A stretch of 64,000 bases of DNA from contig JAABSA010000001.1 of the NCBI GenBank assembly GCA_011390635.1, positions 16,623 to 80,622 of the forward strand, written 5' to 3'. This document shows, one piece after another, positions 28,098 to 36,951 of the stretch (position 1 is the stretch's first letter; each line of letters starts with the position of its first letter). The notes under the pieces are model-generated. The model saw only the letters and a program-made list of their open reading frames with translations. It did no database searches and was not told where the DNA came from. Made by a program: the position numbers and the translations under genes. Source of the DNA: Desulfotignum sp. Its GTDB lineage: Bacteria; Desulfobacterota; Desulfobacteria; Desulfobacterales; Desulfobacteraceae.

Positions 28098-29513
28098 ATG
28101 AAACAGATCAACCATATTAAAATTCTTTTACCGATGTTGATTATCTATCTTCTGGTAACCGCAATGCCGGTGTTGGCAGCAAAAACCACCCAGATGATAC
28201 CTGCCGATTTTCATGATCTTGCCCGGGAAGCCAAACCCGCAGTGGTCAATATCCAGACCGTTAAAACCATCCAGGGAGGAGGCCGGGTGTTCCAGCACTT
28301 TTTTGGTCAGCCTTTTGGCAACCGGGAAGGCCTTGAAGAGTTTTTTTCACCTTTTTTTAACCAGCAGCCCCGGGACCGCAAGGAACAGAGCCTGGGATCA
28401 GGGTTTATCATCAGCCGGGACGGATATATCGTAACCAATAACCATGTGATCAAAGATGCGGATGAAATCAAAGTCATCCTCCATGACAAGCAGGAATATG
28501 ATGCCAAAGTTGTGGGGACGGACCCCATGACCGACCTGGCCCTTATCAAGGTGGATGCAAACGATCTGCAGCCGCTGAAATTCGGCAAATCCAGTGATGC
28601 GAAAATAGGGTCCTGGGTGGTGGCTATCGGCAGTCCATTCGGCCTTGAACAGACCGTCACAGCAGGGATTATTTCAGCCAAAGGGCGGATACTGGGATCT
28701 GGTCCATATGATGATTTTATCCAGACCGATGCATCCATTAACCCGGGCAACAGCGGTGGTCCGCTGCTGAACATGGATGGTGAGGTCATTGGTATCAACA
28801 CCGCCATTGTAAGGTCAGGGCAGGGAATCGGGTTTGCCATTCCTTCTGACCTGGCCACCGGCATTATTGATCAGCTTACCCAGTCCCAGCAGGTGTCCAG
28901 GGGATGGATGGGAGTAGCCATCCAGAATGTTACGCCTGAGCTGGCAGAATATTATGGTATCAAAGATACCGGTGGGGTGTATGTGGCCAAGGCGTATGAG
29001 AACAATCCCGCCCATGCTGCCGGCATCAAACCCGGGGATGTCATTATTGCCATCAACGGCAAAAAAATAGATACGTCAAGGGATCTGACCATCACCATTG
29101 CCAATCTCAAAGTCGATGAAACCATTGATGTAAAATTGATCCGGGAGGGCAAGGAAAAAATTGTCAGGGTCAAGCTGGGGGAAAGACCTGATCAGGACCC
29201 GGAGGTTCTTGCCTCCCTTGAAGATTACGATAATTTTGGATTCAAATTCAAGCCGTTGGATGGGGAAATTGCCAGGCGTCTGGGATATCCTTCGGGTATT
29301 AAAGGGCTGGTTGTTACTGAGATAAAGCCCGATACCCCGGCAGACAAATCCGGTGTCCGGCCGGGTGATCTGCTCATGGAGATAAACCGAAACCGGGTGA
29401 CCAGTCTTGCGGAATACCTGTCCATGCTGGATCAGATTGAAAAGGGACAGATTGCCCAGCTGTTGTTCAGGAGGGGCAACAGCAATGTATTTGTTGTCCG
29501 GTTTGAAAAATAA
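28098..29513 (+). CDS. degP: Periplasmic serine protease HtrA/DegP (Do family)
   Basis: The product has 471 residues. A Sec signal peptide ends near LAA at residue 28. The trypsin-like domain carries the triad H116 (TNNHVI), D146 (MTDLAL) and S219 (NPGNSGGP). Two PDZ domains follow (about 255-345 and 375-465). The insert rich in Phe and Gly before the catalytic domain (residues 60-90) corresponds to the LA loop of DegP. It degrades or refolds misfolded envelope proteins. AAGGAGG lies upstream of the ATG. It lies 100 bp after the two-component genes, so it is either co-transcribed with them or controlled by them. Confidence 0.96.
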   Translation: MKQINHIKILLPMLIIYLLVTAMPVLAAKTTQMIPADFHDLAREAKPAVVNIQTVKTIQGGGRVFQHFFGQPFGNREGLEEFFSPFFNQQPRDRKEQSLGSGFIISRDGYIVTNNHVIKDADEIKVILHDKQEYDAKVVGTDPMTDLALIKVDANDLQPLKFGKSSDAKIGSWVVAIGSPFGLEQTVTAGIISAKGRILGSGPYDDFIQTDASINPGNSGGPLLNMDGEVIGINTAIVRSGQGIGFAIPSDLATGIIDQLTQSQQVSRGWMGVAIQNVTPELAEYYGIKDTGGVYVAKAYENNPAHAAGIKPGDVIIAINGKKIDTSRDLTITIANLKVDETIDVKLIREGKEKIVRVKLGERPDQDPEVLASLEDYDNFGFKFKPLDGEIARRLGYPSGIKGLVVTEIKPDTPADKSGVRPGDLLMEINRNRVTSLAEYLSMLDQIEKGQIAQLLFRRGNSNVFVVRFEK

Positions 29514-29522
29514 CAGCATTTC

Positions 29523-29565
29523 ACCCGGGGTCTTTGGATGCGCAAAATATCCAGATACCCCGGGT
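29523..29565 (+). terminator. Strong hairpin after htrA
   Basis: Outer arms ACCCGGGGT (29523-29531) and ACCCCGGGT (29557-29565) and inner arms TGGAT/ATCCA (29535-29539, 29549-29553) form a long stem with a symmetric 3x3 internal loop and a 9-base loop. No T-tract follows. It lies 10 bp after the htrA stop codon, so transcript-end or mRNA-protection function is likely. Confidence 0.55.
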
Positions 29566-29665
29566 TATCCCGTGGCACCCCATGGCCGGGGTATTGATGC
29601 ACAGGATAGTATTCCGGCTGGGACGGTTACACAAAGATCCGGCATAAACACAGGAGAAGATTACC

Positions 29666-29923
29666 ATGGATACCATCATCGAAAGCCGTACCCTGCACAT
29701 AAAACTTGTGGATGGGACCCAGATCAGAGGAGAAGTGAATTTAAACAGGGGAAATGGTTATGACCGATTGAGCGATCTTGTGGGTGATTACCAGGAAAAT
29801 TTTTTAACGGTTTTCAACGCCACCCTGCACAAAGGAGATCCGACCGCACCTGCCAGCTATCAGACGATACTGATCAATAAAACCCATATCCTTTACGCCA
29901 TACCTGAAGATGATTTGGATTAG
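29666..29923 (+). CDS. Small conserved-looking protein, 85 residues, unknown
   Basis: The ATG at 29666 follows AGGAGA at about 12 bases. The protein is soluble and beta-rich in appearance; the opening IIESRTLHIKLVDGTQIRGE recalls the first strands of Sm-like barrels, but the similarity is too short to call. It ends in an acidic tail (AIPEDDLD). It lies 150 bp after htrA beyond a strong hairpin and just before a tRNA gene on the other strand. No function can be given. Confidence 0.6.
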   Translation: MDTIIESRTLHIKLVDGTQIRGEVNLNRGNGYDRLSDLVGDYQENFLTVFNATLHKGDPTAPASYQTILINKTHILYAIPEDDLD

Positions 29924-29965
29924 CCGGTTTTCACTCTGGAACAATGGAAGAAAACATTAGACGGG

Positions 29966-30041
29966 TGGTGGAGCTGAGGGGGATCGAACCCCTGACCTTA
30001 CGGCTGCCAGCCGTACGCTCTCCCAGCTGAGCTACAGCCCC
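29966..30041 (-). tRNA. tRNA-Ala (anticodon GGC)
   Basis: A 76-base cloverleaf is read on the minus strand from 30041 to 29966, with CCA encoded. The acceptor stem GGGGCTG/CAGCTCC contains the G3-U70 wobble pair that identifies alanine tRNAs. The D-arm (GCTCAGCTGGGAGAGC), anticodon loop CTGGCAG with anticodon GGC at 30008-30006, and T-arm (GGTTCGATCC) are all canonical. Confidence 0.97.
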
Positions 30042-30159
30042 ACATTGGAAAGATGCTGATTAATAATCGAAACACGGGCCTGTGTCAATACAAAAAATAT
30101 ATTTTTTTGGAAAATACAGTTTTTTGGAACTGGTATCATATTAAAACGCTGATAAAATA

Positions 30160-30189
30160 TTGACACAAGGCTTTATGAAAGGCTATTAT
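30160..30189 (+). promoter_or_regulatory. Sigma-70 promoter for the ppiD-M16 operon
   Basis: TTGACA (30160-30165) and TATTAT (30184-30189) are separated by 18 bases. Transcription would begin near 30196, about 40 bases before the ppiD start at 30238. The rest of the 30042-30237 gap is AT-rich with no other feature seen. Confidence 0.65.
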
Positions 30190-30237
30190 GGAGTGTTTTT
30201 TTAATTTTTACTTATTCGGTGCATGAAGGAGAAGCGA

Positions 30238-32130
30238 ATGCTGCGTTATTTGCGGGAAAATACGGGTAACTGGATCATCAAAATTTTTCTTGGTATAATT
30301 GTGGTGGTGTTTGTGTTTCTGGGTGTAGGTTCCATGAACTCAAGCCGGAACAATTCAGTAGCCTCAGTGAACGATGAACCCATTACCGTCAGCGAATTCC
30401 AGGATGCTTACAGGAACCTGGTGGAGCGGATGAGGGAACAGTTTCAAGACAATCTCACAGATGATCTGCTAAAAGCCTTGAATGTGAAGCAGCAGGCCCT
30501 CAACACCCTGATTGAACAGAAACTTATGATGTCCCAGGCGGAAAAACTCAACGTTATGGTTTCCGACCGGGAACTTGAAGGCTCTATTCTGGCCATTGAT
30601 GCTTTTCACAAAAACGGGGTGTTTGACATGGACCAGTATAAGCGGATACTGGGTCTTAATTCACTGACCCCTGAAATGTTTGAACAGCTCCAGCGCAATG
30701 CCTTAAGACAGCAGAAACTACAGGATATGGTCCTGGGCGGTGTTTTTGTATCAGACCTTGAGGCAGAGAGCTTCTACCGGCACCATAATACCAAAATGGC
30801 AGTGCACTATGTAAAGGTGGACCCTGCTGAATTTACAGATATTACCCCAACCCGGGATCAGATCCAGACCCATTATCGGGAAAACATGGCCCAATATATA
30901 TCCGAACCCAAACGCAAAGCTGTTTTTCTGCAATTTTCTCCCACAGATTACCGCAGCCAGGTAGCCGTTACCCAGGCCCAGGTACAGGACTATTATGAAC
31001 AGCATCCAGATGAGTTTACGACACCGGAAAAGGTGGAAGCCAGCCATATTCTGATCAAAGTTGATGATACTGCGGATGACCAGGCTGTTGAAGCAGCGCA
31101 AAAAGAAGCTCTGGCGGTTTATCAGCGGGCCATTGCCGGAGAGGATTTTGCCGAGCTGGCCAAACAAACCTCCCAGGGCCCGTCCAGTGAAGATGGCGGT
31201 TATCTTGGTACATTCGAGAAGCGCAGCATGGTCAAACCATTTGCAGACAAAGCCTTTTCCATGAAACCCGGTGAAATCAGCGAACCTGTCAGAACCCAAT
31301 TCGGCTGGCATGTGATAAAAATAATGGACCGGCTGGATGCAACAGTGACATCCTTGGAAGAAGCAGCCGATCAGATCAAAACCCGGCTGGCGGATCAGGA
31401 AATGCAGAATCTGGCCTATTATAAGGCAGGAGAAGCCTTTGATGCAGTAATTGACGGCGATACCCTGGAACAGGTCGCCCTGCTTACCGAAAAACAGGTT
31501 GTCTTCACAGACGCTTTTGATGAAAACGGCAACGGTCTTGATCTGGAACAGGCAGCGCAATTTGCAGATGCTGCATTTTCCCTTGAAAAACAACAGATAA
31601 GTGATGTCAAGCAGCTGGGCAATGCATATTTTCTCATCAAAGTTGAGGAAACCATTGAACCTGTGCAACTTCCCCTGGAAGCGGTCAAGGACCGTATTAT
31701 CAATACCCTTGAACGACAGCTCCGCATGGCAGCTGCCGAAAACAAAGCCCGGGAACTGCTTGCGGCAGCGCACTCTGCTGAAAACATGCAAACATTTGTC
31801 AAGAAAGAAAACCTGACCCTTGCTTCCACCCCATTGTTTACCCGCAATGATTCTATCCAGGGGGTAGGCAGATCTGCTGATTTTACCACTGCCGCTTTTG
31901 CACTGACCCCGGAAAATTCCATATATCCCGGGGTGTTGAAAACAGATCAGGGATTTTTTATCATTGGTTATAAGGAAAAACAGGTGCCTGAATCCGATGA
32001 AATCCAAGAGAACCTCACAGATATCAAACAGCAGCTTTTGCAGGCCAAACAGGGACAATACTACCAGGCATGGATTGATGAACTCAAAGAAAACAGCAGC
32101 ATTGAAATTGATCCCCAATTCATAAATTAA
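30238..32130 (+). CDS. ppiD: PpiD-like peptidyl-prolyl isomerase / periplasmic chaperone
   Basis: The product has 630 residues. ATG 30238 is preferred because AAGGAG lies 6 bases before it; the ATG at 30223 precedes that site. One transmembrane anchor (about residues 12-35) is followed by a SurA-N-like chaperone region and a parvulin domain at about 267-365 (VEASHILIKV, then FGWHVIKIMD). A C-terminal chaperone-like part completes the protein. PpiD sits at the Sec translocon and helps newly exported proteins fold. It is followed 26 bp later by an M16 peptidase, and a strong promoter precedes it. Confidence 0.9.
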   Translation: MLRYLRENTGNWIIKIFLGIIVVVFVFLGVGSMNSSRNNSVASVNDEPITVSEFQDAYRNLVERMREQFQDNLTDDLLKALNVKQQALNTLIEQKLMMSQAEKLNVMVSDRELEGSILAIDAFHKNGVFDMDQYKRILGLNSLTPEMFEQLQRNALRQQKLQDMVLGGVFVSDLEAESFYRHHNTKMAVHYVKVDPAEFTDITPTRDQIQTHYRENMAQYISEPKRKAVFLQFSPTDYRSQVAVTQAQVQDYYEQHPDEFTTPEKVEASHILIKVDDTADDQAVEAAQKEALAVYQRAIAGEDFAELAKQTSQGPSSEDGGYLGTFEKRSMVKPFADKAFSMKPGEISEPVRTQFGWHVIKIMDRLDATVTSLEEAADQIKTRLADQEMQNLAYYKAGEAFDAVIDGDTLEQVALLTEKQVVFTDAFDENGNGLDLEQAAQFADAAFSLEKQQISDVKQLGNAYFLIKVEETIEPVQLPLEAVKDRIINTLERQLRMAAAENKARELLAAAHSAENMQTFVKKENLTLASTPLFTRNDSIQGVGRSADFTTAAFALTPENSIYPGVLKTDQGFFIIGYKEKQVPESDEIQENLTDIKQQLLQAKQGQYYQAWIDELKENSSIEIDPQFIN

Positions 32131-32156
32131 AGCCGGACAAGGATAAAGTCAGACAA

Positions 32157-34991
32157 GTGAAAAAATATACCAATTGCATCTGCCTGGTTCTGATCTGGGT
32201 TGCTTTTGTTTCCTGTGCCCCGAAACATCTGCTGCCGTTTTCATACCAGAATGTGCCCCGTGATCCTGCACTGGTTCACGGGGTGCTGCCAAATGGGTTC
32301 CAATATGTTATCATGAAAAATCAAACGCCCAAAGACCGGGTCAGTATCCATCTGAATGTTTTTGCCGGATCAGTTCATGAAACAGAAGAACAGCAGGGAG
32401 TAGCCCATTTTCTGGAACATATGCTGTTTAATGGAACTGAACATTTCAAGCCCGGAGAGCTGGTGGCCTATTTCCAGTCTATTGGCATGGATTTTGGTGC
32501 GGATGTCAACGCCAGTACCTCGTTTTTTCATACGGTGTATGATTTACGCCTGCCCAAAGGCGACCAGGTCCATCTTGAAGATGCCCTTCTGGTTATTGCA
32601 GACTATGCCAAAGGAGCGTTACTTCTGGAAAAGGAAATTGAAAAAGAGCGCGGGATCATTCTGGCTGAAAAACAGGAACGCGATTCTGTTTCCTATCAAA
32701 CCTTTAAACAGACCCTTGCCGTTGAACTTCCAGGATCCATTCTGAACCAGAGGCTTCCCATAGGCATTGAACCAGTAATCAAAGCTGCTGACAGAAATCT
32801 GCTCAAAGAATTTTATGACTGCTGGTACCGACCCGATAATATGGTCCTTGTCATGGTAGGGGATATGGATATTCAGATGGCCCGGAAACTCATACAAAAT
32901 CGGTTCAGATCACTGCAACCGAGGCCTTCAAAGGATTGCCCTGAACCACCCGACATTACATGGGTTCCCCATGATGGAATAACCCCTTTTTATTTTCATG
33001 AACCCGAGGCCGGTAATACTGAAATTACCATCGAGCGGATTGAATACACCGATTTTGCGATTGAAACAATAGAACAACACAAACAGGATCTGGTCAAAAA
33101 TCTTGCAGATACCATGCTTCAAAACCGGTTGTCCAATATGCTCAGACAGCAGACAGCTGCATTTTCTTCTGCTTCTGTCTACTCCGGCACTTTTCTACAA
33201 CACGTTTCCATGGCTGCAGTCAGAGCTGACTGCAACCCTGAAAACTGGGAAGCCAGTCTGGCCCAGCTGGAAAAAACATTGCGCCAGGCCCTTGCATCCG
33301 GTTTTACCCGAAAAGAACTGGACCGGGTCAAAGCAGAGTATATTTCCCAACTGGATGCGGCTGTCAAACAGGCTGATACCCGTAAAACCGCCCGGCTGGC
33401 CAGGGTACTTTTGCAGTCCATTCAAAACAAAGAGCTGTTTTTGTCTCCTGAACAGAAAAAAGAACTGCTGGGTCCCTATGTTGAAAAATTGTCTCTGGAG
33501 CAGGTGAACCAGGCTTTCACAGAGGCCTGGAAGCCGGATCACAGGCTGATTCTGGTTACCGGCAATGCAGACATCGGTTCCCGGGGATCTTTTTCAGCAA
33601 AAGAGATAATACGCAACGTCTATAGGGAAAGCCACCGGAAACCGGCTGATCTTTTTACGCCCTTGGAATCCAAAATATTTCCCTATCTACCGGTTCCAGA
33701 TACCCCGGCCCGGATTGCAAAAGAACAAAAGAATGTAAACGATCTGGGCATTGCCATCATTGATCTTGATAATAATATCCGTCTCAACCTCAAGCATACG
33801 GATTTTCAAAAAGGCCAGGTTTTATTCAAAGTGGTTTTCGGCAGGGGCAGGGCATGCCAGCCCGAGGATATTCCCGGCCTTTCCCATATCAGCCAGCAGA
33901 CCGTGCGCCTGAGCGGACTGGGCGCCATGAATCCGGATCAGCTGGAAGCAGCACTGGCCGGCAGGGATGTCTCTATTGCATTCTCTGTCGACGATGCGTA
34001 TTTTTCCCTGGAAGGAACTGCAGACCCTGAAGAGATCGGGCTGGTGTTTCAGCTTATTTATGCCTATCTTTTGGATCCCGGGTTCAGGCCTGAAGGACTT
34101 GACCTTGCCAAAACCCAATACCGCCAAATGTATGACGCGTTGAAACGAACGCCTGACGGTATCATGCGTATCCATGGCAACCGCTTTCTGGCCAAAGGAA
34201 ATCCATTGTTCGGGATGGCCCATCCCGATGATGTGGATCAGATTACACTGCAGGATATCCGCTCCTGGCTGGAGCCGAATTTTACCAAAAATGCCATCGA
34301 GATTTCCATTGTTGGAGATATCAAACCAGACACGGTAATTTCACAGGCCCTTACCCATCTGGGGGGAGTTAAAGCAAAGAGAAATGCCGTGCCAATCTGT
34401 AGTCCGGATCCAGTACGATTTCCCGAAGGGGAGCAACTGACACTTTCCCCGGACACGAAAATAGACAAAGGAGTGCTGCGGATTGCTTTTCCTACCGATG
34501 ATTTCTGGGATATTCAACGAACCCGTAAATTGTCCATATTGTCAAAGGTGATTTCCGAACGACTTAGAAAAATTATCCGTGAAAAACTGGGAGCCGTTTA
34601 CTCTCCCTATGTTTTTAACCACCCGTCCATGGCCCATGAAGGATATGGTCTCATGCAGATGGTTGTGCCGGTGTCACAGGAAAACAGGGAGCTGGTTGAA
34701 CAAACCATGCTGGATATCGTCAAGAATATTGTGATGAACGGGATTACCCCCCGGGAAGCGGAACTGGCATTGAATCCGGTTCTCAGCCAGCTGAAGGATT
34801 TACAACAAACCAATACCTACTGGTTGCATTCGGTCATGACCGATTCGTGGAACCATCCGGAAAAACTGCAATGGGCAAACACCATTATTCAAGCGTATAC
34901 ATCCATCACCCCTGAAGATCTGGATGAAATGGCAAAAGAATATCTTGATCTGAACACTGCCGCCATTATTCGCATTCTGCCTGAAAATTGA
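32157..34991 (+). CDS. M16 family zinc metallopeptidase, predicted lipoprotein
   Basis: The product has 944 residues from a GTG start. The N-terminus has a lipobox (AFVSC, Cys20), predicting a lipoprotein. The inverted zinc motif HFLEH is at residues 84-88, with the distal glutamate in KEIEKERGIILAE near residue 165. Two pairs of M16 modules follow, the second pair without HxxEH as expected, so the chain forms one clamshell as in PqqL/pitrilysin-type enzymes. It probably degrades peptides or misfolded fragments in the periplasm. Co-transcription with ppiD suits an envelope role. It converges with the PilZ gene 21 bp away. Confidence 0.9.
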   Translation: MKKYTNCICLVLIWVAFVSCAPKHLLPFSYQNVPRDPALVHGVLPNGFQYVIMKNQTPKDRVSIHLNVFAGSVHETEEQQGVAHFLEHMLFNGTEHFKPGELVAYFQSIGMDFGADVNASTSFFHTVYDLRLPKGDQVHLEDALLVIADYAKGALLLEKEIEKERGIILAEKQERDSVSYQTFKQTLAVELPGSILNQRLPIGIEPVIKAADRNLLKEFYDCWYRPDNMVLVMVGDMDIQMARKLIQNRFRSLQPRPSKDCPEPPDITWVPHDGITPFYFHEPEAGNTEITIERIEYTDFAIETIEQHKQDLVKNLADTMLQNRLSNMLRQQTAAFSSASVYSGTFLQHVSMAAVRADCNPENWEASLAQLEKTLRQALASGFTRKELDRVKAEYISQLDAAVKQADTRKTARLARVLLQSIQNKELFLSPEQKKELLGPYVEKLSLEQVNQAFTEAWKPDHRLILVTGNADIGSRGSFSAKEIIRNVYRESHRKPADLFTPLESKIFPYLPVPDTPARIAKEQKNVNDLGIAIIDLDNNIRLNLKHTDFQKGQVLFKVVFGRGRACQPEDIPGLSHISQQTVRLSGLGAMNPDQLEAALAGRDVSIAFSVDDAYFSLEGTADPEEIGLVFQLIYAYLLDPGFRPEGLDLAKTQYRQMYDALKRTPDGIMRIHGNRFLAKGNPLFGMAHPDDVDQITLQDIRSWLEPNFTKNAIEISIVGDIKPDTVISQALTHLGGVKAKRNAVPICSPDPVRFPEGEQLTLSPDTKIDKGVLRIAFPTDDFWDIQRTRKLSILSKVISERLRKIIREKLGAVYSPYVFNHPSMAHEGYGLMQMVVPVSQENRELVEQTMLDIVKNIVMNGITPREAELALNPVLSQLKDLQQTNTYWLHSVMTDSWNHPEKLQWANTIIQAYTSITPEDLDEMAKEYLDLNTAAIIRILPEN

Positions 34992-35012
34992 TGGCAAATA
35001 TCTTGTTTGACG

Positions 35013-35423
35013 CTATTGCTGCTGGGGTGGTGGTTCCACCTGTTCTGCTACATTGTTGCGCAGATAATAATCCAGGTCAAACAATTGTTTGAAACTCAAA
35101 TCCCTAAACTGTACATGCCGTTTTCGCACCTTCATGGAACTGAAGGAGGGTGTATTGGTCACCTCATAATCATCAATGGTTTTAAACGGAAGATCCCCCA
35201 CATAATATCCCATGCTGCTTAAAAAAACGGTTTCTTCCGGCAGTTGTTCATCCTGGTCGTCTGTCTTACTTGTATCAATGTATTTAAAACAAAGGCCCCC
35301 CATACTGATGTCAATAATCTGACCAAGTTTCCGGGATTTGGGACTTATGGCTGCATAGGCTCCCTCCACTGCTTTATAACGCTTGTTTTTCCTTCTTTCA
35401 ACCGTTCTCTTTCTGCCAACCAT
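35013..35423 (-). CDS. PilZ domain protein, putative c-di-GMP receptor
   Basis: The product has 136 residues. The two c-di-GMP contact motifs of PilZ domains are present: RRKNKR (RxxxR) near residue 10 and DISMGG (DxSxxG) near residue 38. The rest is a small beta-barrel with a Pro/Gln-rich end. No partner domain is attached and no motility or exopolysaccharide gene lies nearby, so the regulated process is unknown. A good promoter lies 67 bp upstream, indicating an independent unit. Confidence 0.82.
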   Translation of the reverse strand: MVGRKRTVERRKNKRYKAVEGAYAAISPKSRKLGQIIDISMGGLCFKYIDTSKTDDQDEQLPEETVFLSSMGYYVGDLPFKTIDDYEVTNTPSFSSMKVRKRHVQFRDLSFKQLFDLDYYLRNNVAEQVEPPPQQQ

Positions 35424-35489
35424 AAGAAGGTTCCTTGTCGATTCAGATTAATTTGGGTTAACTGTTCAGGGTTTTCATTGCCTTCAGGA

Positions 35490-35519
35490 AATATAATGCA
35501 AAAAATATACCCTTGTCAA
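35490..35519 (-). promoter_or_regulatory. Sigma-70 promoter of the PilZ gene
   Basis: On the minus strand TTGACA (35519-35514) and TATATT (35495-35490) are separated by 18 bases, followed by the PilZ ATG at 35423. The remaining bases up to recX (35520-35704) are AT-rich and hold no gene I can support. Confidence 0.6.
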
Positions 35520-35704
35520 GTTAGGTACATTCCGAACCCATATCAATAACCGGTATTCCCCATTAATCGGAAGTTAGAAACTGGTTTGATCTGTAGAATA
35601 CGATTCAGGATGGTGTGCACTACAGGCAGATAGTGGAAAATAAAGTTATAATAAATGGAATATTTTTGCCCAATATTGGATAAATTTTTTCTTTATCACC
35701 TGTT

Positions 35705-36196
35705 TTAATGCTGGTCATAGCCCCGGGCTGCCGCACAATCATCCCATGCCGTCATACAAGCTTCATACCCAAATCCACGGTAGCGCAGAAAATTCATCGC
35801 CTTTTTTTTTTGGATTTCCAGATCAAAATGTTCCCATTGATCCATCTTGGCCCTGAGTGCTTTTTTTGCCATGGCTGCATCGTTGTAGTCTGCAAGCAAT
35901 TTTTCCCGTATTCCGGAGCAGACCCCTTTTTGTTTCAATTCATATCCCAGGGCGAACTTTGATTTGGGATTACGTCTTTTGCGGTTTTCAATAAACAGTT
36001 CGGCAAAAATTTCATCATTGATGTAATCATAACGTTTCAACAGATCAATAACGGTTACAATTATTTTTTCCTCAATTTGTTTTTTTGCAAGATGGCCGGT
36101 GACCTCCTGTTCACTGCGGGGCCTGTATCCAAGGTATTTGACCGCAATGTGAATGGCGTTTTCCAGTTCCGGATCCAACGCATCAAACAGGCCCAT
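35705..36196 (-). CDS. recX: RecX family regulator of RecA
   Basis: The product has 163 residues from ATG 36196 (MGLFDALDPE), with GGAG 11 bases upstream; an in-frame ATG at 36265 would bury 23 more codons in the preceding gene. The RecX three-helix repeats are visible: AIHIAVKYLGYRPRSEQEV, then LLKRYDYINDEIFAELFIENR, and KAMNFLRYRGFGYEA near the end. RecX caps RecA filaments and blocks their growth. recA is not in the window, unlike the common recA-recX pairing. The start overlaps the thioesterase stop by 14 bases, so it is coupled to that gene. Confidence 0.85.
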   Translation of the reverse strand: MGLFDALDPELENAIHIAVKYLGYRPRSEQEVTGHLAKKQIEEKIIVTVIDLLKRYDYINDEIFAELFIENRKRRNPKSKFALGYELKQKGVCSGIREKLLADYNDAAMAKKALRAKMDQWEHFDLEIQKKKAMNFLRYRGFGYEACMTAWDDCAAARGYDQH

Positions 36197-36950
36197 GGGA
36201 TATTTTTCTCCAGGTGAGGGTGAGGCATGCCAGTTTGGCACCGCTGGCTTCATGAAAAATGGCATGACAGGTTTTCAAAGATCCTTCCGTATCTGATATG
36301 GTCGTTTTGACGACAATCACATCCGGATAAAAAGATTCTTTAAGATAGGATACAACCAGGGTCTGGGGCGTGTGACGGAACAGCCAGGATATGGGTAAAC
36401 TTTCTATGGCCCAGGTTACATACACCGTATGGTTGACGTGCTGGTTCAGGTCCAGATCATGCATTCGAACGTGAAACTGTTTTTTACGGTCATATTCGGA
36501 CAGATCCGGATTATTGGGCCATAAATCCGGGGCAGGAGCTGTTTTTACCATCAGGGCCGCCGGCATATTGGGCGGAAGCCGAACGGGTTTTGAATCCTGT
36601 GCCCTGACCATAACCCATACCCCCAATGCTGAAATCAGAAGGGTACCATCGGTATTTTCAATGGTGAACTGCCGCAGTTCATACAGATTCTTCCACGGAA
36701 GCCGCCAGGTTTTCAGTACAACTGATTGGGCCAGTTGCAAAGAATCATGTACGCGGATCTGGTATCTGGAAATAAGCCATTTTAATCCGATTTTTTCAAG
36801 ATCCTGCCCGCTGATTTTCAGTGTAAGGGCATGCATGGCTGCTGCATCCTGGAAAAGCATGAGTATACGGTCCATGCGGATATGATTGTTGGCAGCCATG
36901 GCAGAGTATGGCAGCACCATCTGCTGTGTGAAGATTTGTTTTGAATCCAT
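36183..36950 (-). CDS. Acyl-ACP thioesterase
   Basis: The product has 255 residues with two hot-dog halves. The first contains MDRILMLFQDAAAMHA and the second VRMHDLDLNQHVNHTVYV, where Asp, Asn and His match the catalytic positions of the FatA/FatB-like acyl-ACP thioesterase family. The enzyme releases free fatty acids from acyl-carrier protein. Its start follows the AsmA-family stop by one base, and recX overlaps its end, so it is embedded in a coupled run of unrelated functions. Confidence 0.88.
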   Translation of the reverse strand: MDSKQIFTQQMVLPYSAMAANNHIRMDRILMLFQDAAAMHALTLKISGQDLEKIGLKWLISRYQIRVHDSLQLAQSVVLKTWRLPWKNLYELRQFTIENTDGTLLISALGVWVMVRAQDSKPVRLPPNMPAALMVKTAPAPDLWPNNPDLSEYDRKKQFHVRMHDLDLNQHVNHTVYVTWAIESLPISWLFRHTPQTLVVSYLKESFYPDVIVVKTTISDTEGSLKTCHAIFHEASGAKLACLTLTWRKISHGPV

Positions 36951-36951
36951 A

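Noticed and set aside
30751..32118. 455-codon open frame antisense to ppiD
   Set aside because: It mirrors the ppiD codons exactly, has low-complexity Phe/Ile-rich composition and no motif or ribosome site; ppiD on the other strand has clear domains.
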